NCBI RefSeq assembly: GCF_000772045.1
Contig: NZ_CP009754.1
Span: 1,364,001 to 1,428,000, forward strand
Source of the DNA: Streptomyces sp. CCM_MD2014
GTDB taxonomy: Bacteria > Actinomycetota > Actinomycetes > Streptomycetales > Streptomycetaceae
Direction: 5' to 3'
Length of the DNA stretch: 64,000 nt
Under the pieces are notes generated by a model. The model was not told where the DNA came from. It saw only the letters and a list, made by a program, of their open reading frames with translations, and did no database searches. Position numbers and translations under genes: made by a program. Positions 7,672 through 15,230 of this stretch are shown here, one piece after another; the stretch's first letter is position 1, and each line of letters starts with the position of its first letter.

Positions 7672-8288
7672 CGCTCACCACCGCCCTTCGGCTGGCGGGC
7701 ACCGGACGTCTTCTTGGCGGCCGCCTTCTTCGCGGGCTGGGCCCGCTTCGCCGCCGCCTTCCTCGCGGGCGCCTTGGCCGCGGCCTTCTTCGCGGGCGTC
7801 TTCTTGGCGGTCTTGCGCGCTTCGGGCGGAGCCTTCCTGGCCGGCCGCTCGCGCCGCGGTGCGCGCCGTTCCCCGCGCTCGTCGCGCTCCTCACGCTCCT
7901 CGTACTCCGAGTCCTCCGAGTCCTCGGAGTCGCGGGAGTCGTCGGATCCGACGCCGGCTGCCTGGGACGCCCCGCCGGAGAGCTGGTCGCGCACCTCGGC
8001 GGTGCGCCCGTGCAGCCGGTCGGCCAGCGCGTCCAGCCGCCGCTCGACCAGGGCGCCCGAGGCCGCCTTGCCCACGCCCCGCAGATCCGTGCGCAGCTGG
8101 TCCCCGATCTCCTTGAACTGCGGGTTGTTCTGCAGTTGTCCGGAGACCAGTTCGGCGATGCCCTTCGGGGTCAGGTTCATCTTCTTGCCGGCCACCATGG
8201 TGCCCACGGCGACCGCGAGTTTCAGCTTCTTGGTACGTCCCAGCAGATAACCGGCCCCTATCGCGAGGCCCAGTCCCGTTCGGTTCAT
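7668..8288 (-). CDS. gvpY: GvpY: gas vesicle operon protein with H1-like basic tail
   Basis: 206 residues. The N-terminus NRTGLGLAIGAGYLLGRTKKLKLAVAVGTMVAGKK is hydrophobic and Gly/Ala-rich and could be a membrane or vesicle-surface helix. A middle domain (about 40-85) resembles other GvpY proteins. An acidic Ser/Asp/Glu stretch follows at about 100-140. The last 60 residues are Lys/Ala/Pro repeats of the histone H1 type (AKKAAAKAPARKAAAK). GvpY occurs in actinomycete gvp clusters only; function is unknown. The start overlaps the gvpG stop and the stop overlaps gvpZ. Confidence 0.88.
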   Translation of the reverse strand: MNRTGLGLAIGAGYLLGRTKKLKLAVAVGTMVAGKKMNLTPKGIAELVSGQLQNNPQFKEIGDQLRTDLRGVGKAASGALVERRLDALADRLHGRTAEVRDQLSGGASQAAGVGSDDSRDSEDSEDSEYEEREERDERGERRAPRRERPARKAPPEARKTAKKTPAKKAAAKAPARKAAAKRAQPAKKAAAKKTSGARQPKGGGER

Positions 8289-8548
8289 GGTGCCGTCCCG
8301 TTGCCCAATCCCGCGCTCGTGCGCGTAGCGATCTCCAGCCGGTCCAGAAGCTCGTCCTCCTGTCGGTCGAACTCCTCCTCGGTGATCTCCCCGGCCTCCA
8401 ACTGCTCCTCCAGGCGGGCAAGTTCGGCTCGTACGGTGGCGGGGTCGTAGTAGATTCGCTCCGCCTCGCTCAGTACCTGTCTGATGGCCCAGCCGCTGCC
8501 GCGCACCGGTGCGAACGGCAGCAGCAGGACTTCCGAGATCAGCCCCAT
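8285..8548 (-). CDS. gvpG: Gas vesicle protein GvpG
   Basis: 87 residues, the usual size for GvpG. The sequence MGLISEVLLLPFAPVRGSGWAIRQVLSEAERIYYDPATVRAEL, followed by a charged helix with LEEQLEAGEITEEEFDRQEDELLDRL, is the family pattern. GvpG is an accessory assembly protein that pairs with GvpF/L members elsewhere. Its start is only 4 bases after the gvpF stop and its stop overlaps the gvpY start, so all three are likely on one message. Confidence 0.92.
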   Translation of the reverse strand: MGLISEVLLLPFAPVRGSGWAIRQVLSEAERIYYDPATVRAELARLEEQLEAGEITEEEFDRQEDELLDRLEIATRTSAGLGNGTAP

Positions 8549-8552
8549 GTCG

Positions 8553-9326
8553 TCACCCCGCTCCGGCGTCCGCCCCGCCGGCCGCGGTCCCCGCGGGCTC
8601 GGCCGGGCCGGGCTCGACGAAGCTGTACGGCGGGAGCGGACCGTTCAGGCGGACCTCCAGGTGCGGCATGTCGCCGCGGGCCCGCTCGACGGCCTCCAGG
8701 AAGTCGTCGGCCGCCTCCCGCTTGACCAGGAACGAGACGTTGGCCAGCCAGCCGGTGGACTCGGGGCCCACGCTCACGGCGTCGGCGGCCGGTTCCAGGG
8801 CGCGCTCCAGCGTGGTGGCATCCTCGGCCTCCTTGTCCTTGACCGCGGCCGCGACCATCTCGCCGAGCCGGATCTTCGTCTCGTACGTTCCGCCGCCCGC
8901 CTGCCGGTTGGACTCCGCGAGGGCGCGGATCTCGGGGTTCTGGGCCATCACGTGGTGCAGCACGGCCTCTTCGACGTGGGTGGCCTTGACGTTGTACTCG
9001 ACCCGGCCGTCCAGCGCTCCCAGGCGCTCCGCGTAGTGTTCGGCGCGCTCGGCGAGCACCCCGGTGACCGCCTTGTCGTCCGGGGCGATGCTGCCGAAGC
9101 GCATGGGCAGCACGCAGCCGTCCGCGCCGACCTCGCTGAGCACGTTCTGGTGGGCGAGCAGTTCCCTGCGCTTGGGGCGCAGTCCCTCGGGTGCGTCGCT
9201 GACGACGGCCGCCAGGCCGCCCTCCTTGAGGATCCGCACCTCGCGCGGCGGGTCACCGACGCCGCCCGTGCCCTCGGGGAGCGAGGGATGCGTGGCGGCG
9301 GTGATGCCGTAGACGTACGTACTCAC
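8553..9326 (-). CDS. gvpF: Gas vesicle protein GvpF (GvpF/GvpL family)
   Basis: 257 residues, GvpF/L family: YVYGITAATHP opening strand, GLAAVVSDAPE, then LLAHQNVLSEVGADGCVLPMRFGSI and, in the C-terminal half, NVSFLVKREAADDFLEAVERAR. It ends in an Ala/Gly-rich tail. GvpF interacts with GvpA and is required for assembly in haloarchaea. The ATG overlaps the gvpA stop by 4 bases. GvpF is closer to the canonical family than GvpL, the other copy in the operon. Confidence 0.92.
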   Translation of the reverse strand: MSTYVYGITAATHPSLPEGTGGVGDPPREVRILKEGGLAAVVSDAPEGLRPKRRELLAHQNVLSEVGADGCVLPMRFGSIAPDDKAVTGVLAERAEHYAERLGALDGRVEYNVKATHVEEAVLHHVMAQNPEIRALAESNRQAGGGTYETKIRLGEMVAAAVKDKEAEDATTLERALEPAADAVSVGPESTGWLANVSFLVKREAADDFLEAVERARGDMPHLEVRLNGPLPPYSFVEPGPAEPAGTAAGGADAGAG

Positions 9327-9760
9327 TCCTGCTCCTCCTTCCGGCGCGGGGGCGCGGCCTTGCGGGCGCGCGGTCGCGACGAGGTCTCGCGCTCGGAGCC
9401 GCCCTCGTCACGGGCCTGCTTGAACGCGTCGGAGATGGTCTCGGCGGCGCCGGACAGCGCCCCCTTGGACTTGCCGCGGGCGCCGGACTCGGTCATCTCG
9501 CCGACCAGGTCGGGCAGCCCCGGGTCCTTGCGCGGTCCGGCCTCCAGGTCGAGCCGGTTGCACGCCTCGGCGAAGCGCAGATAGGTGTCCACGCTGGCGA
9601 CGACGACACGGACGTCGATCTTCAGGATCTCGATGCCGACCAGGGACACGCGCACGAAGGCGTCGATGACGAGCCCCCTGTCCAGAACAAGCTCGAGCAC
9701 GTCGTAGAGGCCGCTGCTGCCGCCTCCGCCGCCGGTCTGTTGTGCCGGTACGACAGTCAT
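9323..9760 (-). CDS. gvpA: Gas vesicle structural protein GvpA, long form
   Basis: 145 residues. The GvpA core at about 17-65 (SGLYDVLELVLDRGLVIDAFVRVSLVGIEILKIDVRVVVAS) matches the shell protein of PF00741. Classical shell GvpA is about 70 residues, so the Arg/Lys/Ser-rich 75-residue C-terminal extension is unusual, though typical of Streptomyces GvpA. Whether it can form a gas-tight rib is unproven, since Streptomyces gvp clusters are not known to make visible vesicles. The start ATG at 9760 was chosen because the longer upstream frame runs into gvpO coding sequence. There is an 80-bp gap to gvpO. Confidence 0.92.
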   Translation of the reverse strand: MTVVPAQQTGGGGGSSGLYDVLELVLDRGLVIDAFVRVSLVGIEILKIDVRVVVASVDTYLRFAEACNRLDLEAGPRKDPGLPDLVGEMTESGARGKSKGALSGAAETISDAFKQARDEGGSERETSSRPRARKAAPPRRKEEQE

Positions 9761-9840
9761 GCCTGCTGTTCCTCCATCTTGTCGGTGGTGTGGGTGGTAT
9801 GCGCGATGCGCTTGGGTGGGGGCGGACGCCGTGCGCCGGT

Positions 9841-10224
9841 CTAGCGGCTGCCGCGGGCGTCGGCCCGGCCGCGCTCGTAGCGCCGTACGCGCCGGTAGCC
9901 CGTGAGCTGCCCGTCGGCGTCCAGTTCCACCTGGTAGCTCGCCATCAGGCTCATGGTGTCGGGCACCCGCTCGAGTTCCAGGACCTCGACCTCCAGCGCC
10001 CAGCCCTCGTCCGTCTGCTCGAAGGACGACACGGACTCGGCGGTCATCCCCGTGAGCTCCGCCAGCTGGGCGCGCGCCTCGCGCAGGACCTCCATCGGCC
10101 TGGGACGGCGCGGCTCCTGTGACGACTGCGACGTTTGGGACTTGGGAGTCTTCCGGGATGTATGTGGCTTTCGTGAACTCTGTTGTGCGTCTTGCGAGTC
10201 GGATGTGCTGTTCGTGTTCGACAT
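9841..10224 (-). CDS. gvpO: Gas vesicle protein GvpO
   Basis: 127 residues. Residues 1-45 are a low-complexity Ser/Gln/Lys/Arg-rich stretch whose codons are visibly less GC-rich than the neighbours. Residues 46-120 are the GvpO domain (VLREARAQLAELTGMTAESVSSFEQTDEGWALEVEVLELERVP...YQVELDADGQLTGYRRVRRYERG). GvpO is required for vesicle formation in haloarchaea. It is the first gvp gene; the start has a strong GGAGGGGGAGG ribosome site. The 65-bp gap to the polymerase gene upstream could hold a separate promoter, but I see no clear one, so read-through from the tkt side is likely. Confidence 0.92.
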   Translation of the reverse strand: MSNTNSTSDSQDAQQSSRKPHTSRKTPKSQTSQSSQEPRRPRPMEVLREARAQLAELTGMTAESVSSFEQTDEGWALEVEVLELERVPDTMSLMASYQVELDADGQLTGYRRVRRYERGRADARGSR

Positions 10225-10289
10225 GGCCACCTCCCCCTCCGTGTGGCCGCATGTGTGTTCGCCAAACCTCGCCGAGTTGCGCGACTCGC

Positions 10290-11267
10290 TCAGTCGTGCA
10301 AGGCGTTCAGCCGCCGCCGGGCGGGGCCGAGGGCCCGGGCGCGGTCCGTGAGCCCGGCCCAGGGCCTGGTCCGGGCCTGTTCCACGGCGTCCGCGATGGT
10401 CCAGCGCCGGGCGTGCAGACCGGGGTCGTCCAGCTGGTCCCAGGAGATGGGCGTGGCCACGGGGGCGCCGGGGCGGGCGCGCACGGTGAAGGGGGCGACC
10501 GCGGTCTGGGCGTAGGCGTTGCGCTGGATGTCGAGGTAGAGCCGGTCGCCGCGGTCCTTCTTGCGGGCGGCGGTGGTGAGCCGGTCGGGGTGGGCGGCTG
10601 CCAGGACGTCGGCGACGGCCCGCGCGAAGTCGCGTACGTCGTCGAAGTCCTGGCAGCCGTCCAGCGGAACCACGACGTGCAGCCCCCGGGAGCCGGTGGT
10701 CATCGGCGCCGAGGGCAGCTTCAGCTCGTCGAGCAGTTCCGCCAGCAGCCGGGCCGCCTCCCGGACCGCCTCGAAGTCGTCTCCGGCCGGGTCGAGGTCG
10801 AAGACCATGCGGTCGGGCCGGTCGATCTCCGCGGTCCGGGACAGCCAGCGGTGCAGGGTGAGTGCGGCCTGGTCGGCGAGGTAGACGAGGGTGGCGGAGT
10901 CGTCGCAGACGGTGTGGCAGACCGTGCCGCCCTCCTTGCCGACCTCGACGCGTTCGATCCACTCCGGGTAGTGCTCCGGGGTGTTCTTCTGCATGAACCG
11001 CGGTCCGTCGATCCCGTCCGGGTGCCGCTCCAGCATCAGGGGGCGGCCCCGCAGGTGGGGCAGCATGAACGGGGCGACGGCCCGGTGGTAGTCGACGAGA
11101 TCGCCCTTGGTGTACTCCTTCGGCTCCTCGGCGCCGCCCGCACCGGCCGGGAACAGCACCTTGTCCGGCCGGTGGACCTCCACGGTGCGGCGCCCGGCCC
11201 GCACGGTCCGGGCGGTCCGGGCGCCGTCACCGCCGCTGCCGCCGTTCTGGCCCCCGCGCCCGCTCAC
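10290..11267 (-). CDS. Stand-alone LigD-type DNA polymerase/primase (PolLigD, NHEJ-like)
   Basis: 325 residues, the archaeo-eukaryotic primase fold of the LigD polymerase domain. Visible are HRPDKVLFP, DLVDYHRAVAPFMLPHLRGRPLMLERHPDG, MVFDLDPAGDDF (the catalytic DxD) and GSRGLHVVVPLD. This domain adds ribonucleotides at DNA double-strand breaks with Ku and a ligase; no Ku or ligase gene lies in this window. Its GTG/ATG start overlaps the transketolase stop by 4 bases, so it is part of the transketolase operon, upstream of gvpO. It is one of several such stand-alone copies common in Streptomyces. Confidence 0.9.
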   Translation of the reverse strand: MSGRGGQNGGSGGDGARTARTVRAGRRTVEVHRPDKVLFPAGAGGAEEPKEYTKGDLVDYHRAVAPFMLPHLRGRPLMLERHPDGIDGPRFMQKNTPEHYPEWIERVEVGKEGGTVCHTVCDDSATLVYLADQAALTLHRWLSRTAEIDRPDRMVFDLDPAGDDFEAVREAARLLAELLDELKLPSAPMTTGSRGLHVVVPLDGCQDFDDVRDFARAVADVLAAAHPDRLTTAARKKDRGDRLYLDIQRNAYAQTAVAPFTVRARPGAPVATPISWDQLDDPGLHARRWTIADAVEQARTRPWAGLTDRARALGPARRRLNALHD

Positions 11268-13111
11268 GGCACGATCGCCTGCTCCACGAGCATCCGGGCG
11301 GCCGCCTCGATGGACTCGGCGTCGATCCCCGCGGCGTGCAGTTCCTCCGCCGGGGACGCGGAGCCCGGCATCGTCGTGACCGCGAGCCGCACCAGCCGGG
11401 GCACGGGCCGCCCGTCCGTGAACGCGTCCAGGACGGCGTCGCCGATGCCGCCCTCGCGGCGGTGGTCCTCCACGGTCACCAGGCAGCCGGTCTCCTCGGC
11501 GGCGGCGCGCAGGGTGGCCCGGTCCACGGGCTTGACGGAGTACAGGTCGATCACCCGGACCGGGATGCCGTCCCGTTCGAGGGCGTCGGCCGCGGCGAGC
11601 GCCTCGTGCACGGTCACGCCGGCCGCGACGACGGTGAGCCGGTCACGGTCGGAGGAGCGCAGCACCTTGCTGCCGCCGACGGGGAACTCCTCGTCGGGTC
11701 CGTAGACCACCTTGCTCTCGCCGCGCGAGGTGCGCAGGTACCGGATGCCCTCCAGGCCGGCCATCTCGGCGACCAGGCGAGCGGTCTGGTTGGCGTCGCA
11801 CGGGTACAGCACGGTCGAGCCGTGGACGGCCCGCATCATCGCGAGGTCCTCCAGACCCATCTGGCTGGGTCCGTCCTGGCCGATGGCGACGCCCGCGTGG
11901 GAGCCGACGAGGTTGATGCCGGAGCCGCTGATCGAGGCCATGCGCACGAAATCGTAGGCGCGGGTCAGGAACGCGGCGAACGTGGTGGCGAACGGCACCC
12001 AGCCGCGCGCCGCCATCCCCACGGCGGCGGCGACCATCTGCTGCTCGGCGATGTAGCACTCGAAGTAGCGCTCGGGGTGTTCCTTGGCGAAGAACTCGGC
12101 CCGGGTGGAGTCGCCGACCTCGCCGTCGAGGGCGACGACGTCGCCGCGCGCGGTGCCCACGGCCGCGAGCGCCTCGCCGAACGCGTTGCGGGTGGCGATC
12201 TCGTCACCCTTGTCGTAGCGGGGCAGCTCGGTCCGTCCGGTGCCCGTCGAATGGAGGGCCCGGGCGTCCTCGGGCGCGTGCACCCGCACCGTGAGGTCGC
12301 GGGGGCCGCCGAGTTCGGCGACGGCCTCCTCGGCCTCGGGCAGCGGCTTGCCGTGCTGCCCCTCGCGGTCCTCCACGGCCTTGACGCCCTTGCCCTTGAG
12401 GGTGCGGGCGATGATCGCGGTGGGCTGGCCCTTGGTGGACAGGGCCTCGCCGTAGGCGCGGTCGATGGCGTCGACGTCGTGGCCGTCGATCTCGATGGTG
12501 TGCCACTCGAAGGCCCGGAAGCGGCGCGCGTACGCGTCGAGGTCGTGGCCGTGCCGGGTGGGGCCGCGCTGGCCGAGCCGGTTGACGTCGACGATCACGG
12601 TGAGGTTGTCGAGGTGCTCGTGCCCGGCGTGCTCGGCGGCCTCCCACACCGATCCCTCGGCCATCTCGCTGTCGCCGCACAGGACCCACACGCGGTAGTC
12701 GGTGTGGTCGAGCCGCTTGCCGGACAGCGCGATGCCGACGCCCACGGGCAGTCCCTGCCCGAGCGACCCGGTGGCCGTCTCGACCCACGGCAGCCGCTGC
12801 GGCGTGGGGTGCCCCTCCAGGCGGCTGCCCAGCTTGCGGAAGGTGAGCAGTTCCTCGTCGTCGATGGCGCCGGCCGCCTTGAAGGCGGAGTAGAGCAGGG
12901 GCGAGGCGTGTCCCTTGGAAAGCACGAAGCGGTCGTTGCCGGGGTGGGCGGGGCGCCCGAAGTCGTAGCGGAGGTGGTTGGCCAGCAGTACGGCCATCAG
13001 GTCCGCGGCGGACATCGACGACGTCGGGTGCCCGGACCCCGCGGCGGCGGACGCCCGTACGCTGTCGACGCGCAACTGCTGTCCGAGATCGACGAGTTCA
13101 CCGGTGTTCAT
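11264..13111 (-). CDS. tkt: Transketolase
   Basis: 615 residues, a complete transketolase of the shorter 'mammalian-like' type (the classical bacterial enzyme is about 660-700). N-terminal TPP domain: GHPTSSMSAADLMAVLLANHL, FVLSKGHASPLLYSA and GDSEMAEGSVWEAA...IVDVNRLGQ. Middle domain: FFAKEHPERYFECYIAEQQMVAAAVGMA and GQDGPSQMGLEDLAMMR. C-terminal domain: VTVEDHRREGGIG. It transfers two-carbon ketol units in the pentose phosphate pathway. It overlaps the upstream FAD oxidoreductase and the downstream polymerase by 4 bases each. Such a stress-operon copy is probably distinct from the housekeeping one. Confidence 0.92.
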   Translation of the reverse strand: MNTGELVDLGQQLRVDSVRASAAAGSGHPTSSMSAADLMAVLLANHLRYDFGRPAHPGNDRFVLSKGHASPLLYSAFKAAGAIDDEELLTFRKLGSRLEGHPTPQRLPWVETATGSLGQGLPVGVGIALSGKRLDHTDYRVWVLCGDSEMAEGSVWEAAEHAGHEHLDNLTVIVDVNRLGQRGPTRHGHDLDAYARRFRAFEWHTIEIDGHDVDAIDRAYGEALSTKGQPTAIIARTLKGKGVKAVEDREGQHGKPLPEAEEAVAELGGPRDLTVRVHAPEDARALHSTGTGRTELPRYDKGDEIATRNAFGEALAAVGTARGDVVALDGEVGDSTRAEFFAKEHPERYFECYIAEQQMVAAAVGMAARGWVPFATTFAAFLTRAYDFVRMASISGSGINLVGSHAGVAIGQDGPSQMGLEDLAMMRAVHGSTVLYPCDANQTARLVAEMAGLEGIRYLRTSRGESKVVYGPDEEFPVGGSKVLRSSDRDRLTVVAAGVTVHEALAAADALERDGIPVRVIDLYSVKPVDRATLRAAAEETGCLVTVEDHRREGGIGDAVLDAFTDGRPVPRLVRLAVTTMPGSASPAEELHAAGIDAESIEAAARMLVEQAIVP

Positions 13112-15048
13112 GAGTCTCCTTCCGCGGCGCGGCCGTCGGTGCGCTTGACCGGGCCGGGGGCGATGTCGGGTCCCGGGGGCGGCTGGTTCGCCGGCGGTTC
13201 GGGACCGGGGTCGGTGGGCGGCCCCGCGGACCGGCTCGGTCCGGACGGGGCGGTGGGGCGTTTGCCGGCGGAGCCCTCACCGGCCGCCCGCGGGGCCTTT
13301 CCCGGCCTTCCGGAGCCTCCCCGGGCGGGGCGGGGTCCGGCGGCTTCCACGGCACGGCGTGGCTTGCCGGAAGCGCGGGGCGAGCCGGACGGCCCCTTCT
13401 TCGCACGCTCACCGTGCGGCTGGTTCCTGGCCGGTTCCCCGCCGGGCTGATTCCTGGCGCCCTCGCCGCCGGGCTGGTTCTTGGCGGGCTCGCCGCCGGG
13501 CTGGTTCTTGGCGGGCTCGCCGCCGGGCTGGTTCCTGGCCGGTTCCCCGCCCGGGCGGGACCGTGCGGGCTCGCCGCCCGGGCGGGACCGTGCGGGATCA
13601 CTGTCCGGGCGGGACCGTGCGGGATCGCTGGCCGACTGGTTCTTCGCCGCCCCGGCGTTCGCTGTGCCGCCGGCCTGCGCGCCCCCCGGCCCGGTGTCCG
13701 ACCGCTGCGTGCCGGGCGTCGTGGTCATCCCCGCCCCCTCCGGTCGCCCGGGTACCCGCGCGACCTCGGGCGACGACGATTCCAACGGCACGGACCAGGA
13801 CCGTACGAGACCGAGCTGCACGGCCTGCCGGGGCAGCACCGCGTCGAGCAGCCAGTCGGCGGCGACCCGCACGCGGTTGCCCGGCATCGCCGCCAGGTGG
13901 TAGCCGCGGGTGACCGCGCCCGCCGCCGGGCCGGACATCGGCACGCCGAGCGGGTTGGCGGCGGCCTTGGCGCCGCCGAGGTCCACGACGAACCCCATGT
14001 CACGGTGGCGGTAGGCCCGCCGCTGCCCGCGGCCGAACGACGCGACGACGTTGTGGGCGCAGACCTTGCCGTGCCGCCAGGCGTGCTGGGCGGTCATCGG
14101 CGTGTACTGGCCCGGCTGGTTCAGGTCGGGCACGGCGGCCACGTCACCGCAGGCGAACAGCTCGGGCCGGCCCGGCACCTGGAGGTGGGGGTCGACGAGC
14201 AGCCGGCCGCGTTCCATGGGCAGCCCCAGGGACTCCACCAGCGGGTCGGGCCGTACGCCCACGCACCACACGAGTGTGCGGGTGTCGACGGTGGTCCCGT
14301 CGGTCAGTACGACCCCGTCGTGCGTGGCCTCCTTCACGGAGGTCCCCATGCGCACGTCGACACCCCGCTGCCGCAGGACCCGCTCGGCGGTGCGGGAGAG
14401 CCGTTCGTCCATCTCCGGCATGACCCGGGGCGCCACGTCGAGCAGCATCCAGCGCGGCCGCATGCCGGTGCGCATCGGGTGCTTGCGGACCTGCGCGTCG
14501 GTGTACATCGCACCGTGCGCGGCGACCTCGGTGCCGGTGTAGCCCGCGCCGACCACGACGAACGTGCACCGTGCGGCGCACTCCGCCCGGTCGTCTGCCG
14601 CCGCGGCCAGCTCCACCTGCCGGGTCACGTGGTCGCGCAGGTAGAGCGCCTCCGGCAGCCCGCGGAAGCCGTGGGCGTGCTCGGCGACGCCGGGGATGGG
14701 CAGCAGCTTGTTGACGCTGCCCGCGGCGAGCACCAGCCGGTCGTAGGACAGGGTGCCCTCCTCGCCCTCCGGGCCGGTGTAGTGCACGGTGCGCCCGTCG
14801 AGGTCGATGCCGTCGGCCTCACCGAGCACCAGCCGTACGTGCGGCAGCGTGCCCGACAGGGACACGCTGACCCGGCGCGGTTCCAGGATTCCGGCGGCGA
14901 CCTGGGGCAGCAGGGGCAGGTACAGGAAGTAGTCGGTCGGGTTGAGCAGGGTGATGTCGGCCTGGTGCCGGGTGAGCCGGGACAGGGTGCGGGCCGTCCG
15001 GTACCCGGCGAAGCCGGCACCGACGATCACGATGCGGGGTCGGCTCAC
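13108..15048 (-). CDS. NDH-2-like FAD/NAD(P)-dependent oxidoreductase with repeat tail
   Basis: 646 residues. Residues 1-445 are a type II NADH dehydrogenase-like flavoenzyme: PRIVIVGAGFAGYRTARTL (FAD GxGxxG), a second dinucleotide fold (CTFVVVGAGYTGTEVAAHG), and FACGDVAAVPDLNQPG near the FAD C-terminal motif. Residues about 449-646 are disordered, Pro/Arg/Gly/Asn/Gln-rich, with nine-residue repeats such as GGEPARNQP encoded by a 27-bp tandem repeat. The NDH-2 family oxidises NADH to reduce quinone; such a tail is not usual. Start is GTG at 15048, backed by a CGGAGG site 7 bases upstream; the 30-residue ATG extension lacks one. It overlaps tkt (ATGA). Confidence 0.87.
   Translation of the reverse strand: MSRPRIVIVGAGFAGYRTARTLSRLTRHQADITLLNPTDYFLYLPLLPQVAAGILEPRRVSVSLSGTLPHVRLVLGEADGIDLDGRTVHYTGPEGEEGTLSYDRLVLAAGSVNKLLPIPGVAEHAHGFRGLPEALYLRDHVTRQVELAAAADDRAECAARCTFVVVGAGYTGTEVAAHGAMYTDAQVRKHPMRTGMRPRWMLLDVAPRVMPEMDERLSRTAERVLRQRGVDVRMGTSVKEATHDGVVLTDGTTVDTRTLVWCVGVRPDPLVESLGLPMERGRLLVDPHLQVPGRPELFACGDVAAVPDLNQPGQYTPMTAQHAWRHGKVCAHNVVASFGRGQRRAYRHRDMGFVVDLGGAKAAANPLGVPMSGPAAGAVTRGYHLAAMPGNRVRVAADWLLDAVLPRQAVQLGLVRSWSVPLESSSPEVARVPGRPEGAGMTTTPGTQRSDTGPGGAQAGGTANAGAAKNQSASDPARSRPDSDPARSRPGGEPARSRPGGEPARNQPGGEPAKNQPGGEPAKNQPGGEGARNQPGGEPARNQPHGERAKKGPSGSPRASGKPRRAVEAAGPRPARGGSGRPGKAPRAAGEGSAGKRPTAPSGPSRSAGPPTDPGPEPPANQPPPGPDIAPGPVKRTDGRAAEGDS
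13414..13629. repeat. 27-bp tandem repeat (8 units) in the oxidoreductase tail
   Basis: Units of exactly 27 bp begin at 13414, 13441, 13468, 13495, 13522, 13549, 13576 and 13603. The units at 13468 and 13495 are identical over 27 bp; the last three change the code from Asn-Gln to Ser-Arg. They keep the reading frame and encode nine-residue repeats (about residues 473-545 of the protein). A degraded ninth unit follows at 13630. Confidence 0.95.
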
Positions 15049-15089
15049 GGTTCGCCTCCGGGCTGTCGCGTACCTCGTGAGCCTTCCGC

Positions 15090-15114
15090 GTCCCCTTGGC
15101 CAGGGCGCCCAAAC
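15090..15114 (-). promoter_or_regulatory. SigB-like promoter for the oxidoreductase-tkt-pol-gvp operon
   Basis: On the minus strand GTTT (15114-15111), a 15-base spacer and GGGGAC (15095-15090) match the Streptomyces SigB pattern GNNT-N14-16-GGGTAC/T with one mismatch in the -10. It lies about 40 bp before the GTG at 15048. Confidence 0.45.
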
Positions 15115-15163
15115 GTCCCCGGGGCGGCCGCACCCCACCGGCGAGGAGGCCGCCGTGCCACCG

Positions 15164-15187
15164 GTTTCCGGCCCGGTGCCCGGGTAC
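15164..15187 (+). promoter_or_regulatory. SigB-type promoter for the F420 oxidoreductase
   Basis: GTTT at 15164-15167, a spacer of exactly 14 bases, then GGGTAC at 15182-15187 match the published Streptomyces SigB consensus fully. The predicted start of transcription is about 37 bp before the ATG at 15231. Confidence 0.6.
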
Positions 15188-15230
15188 CCGGCCCCGGACC
15201 CACCCGCTCCCTGTCCGGAGGCACCCCCTC

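Noticed and set aside
10119..11705. Plus-strand frame of 528 codons opposite gvpO and the polymerase
   Set aside because: Opposite the recognised minus-strand genes; no motif in the translation.
13414..13629. Repeat units considered as a CRISPR array
   Set aside because: Units are contiguous 27-bp copies with no spacers, in frame within a protein-coding gene.
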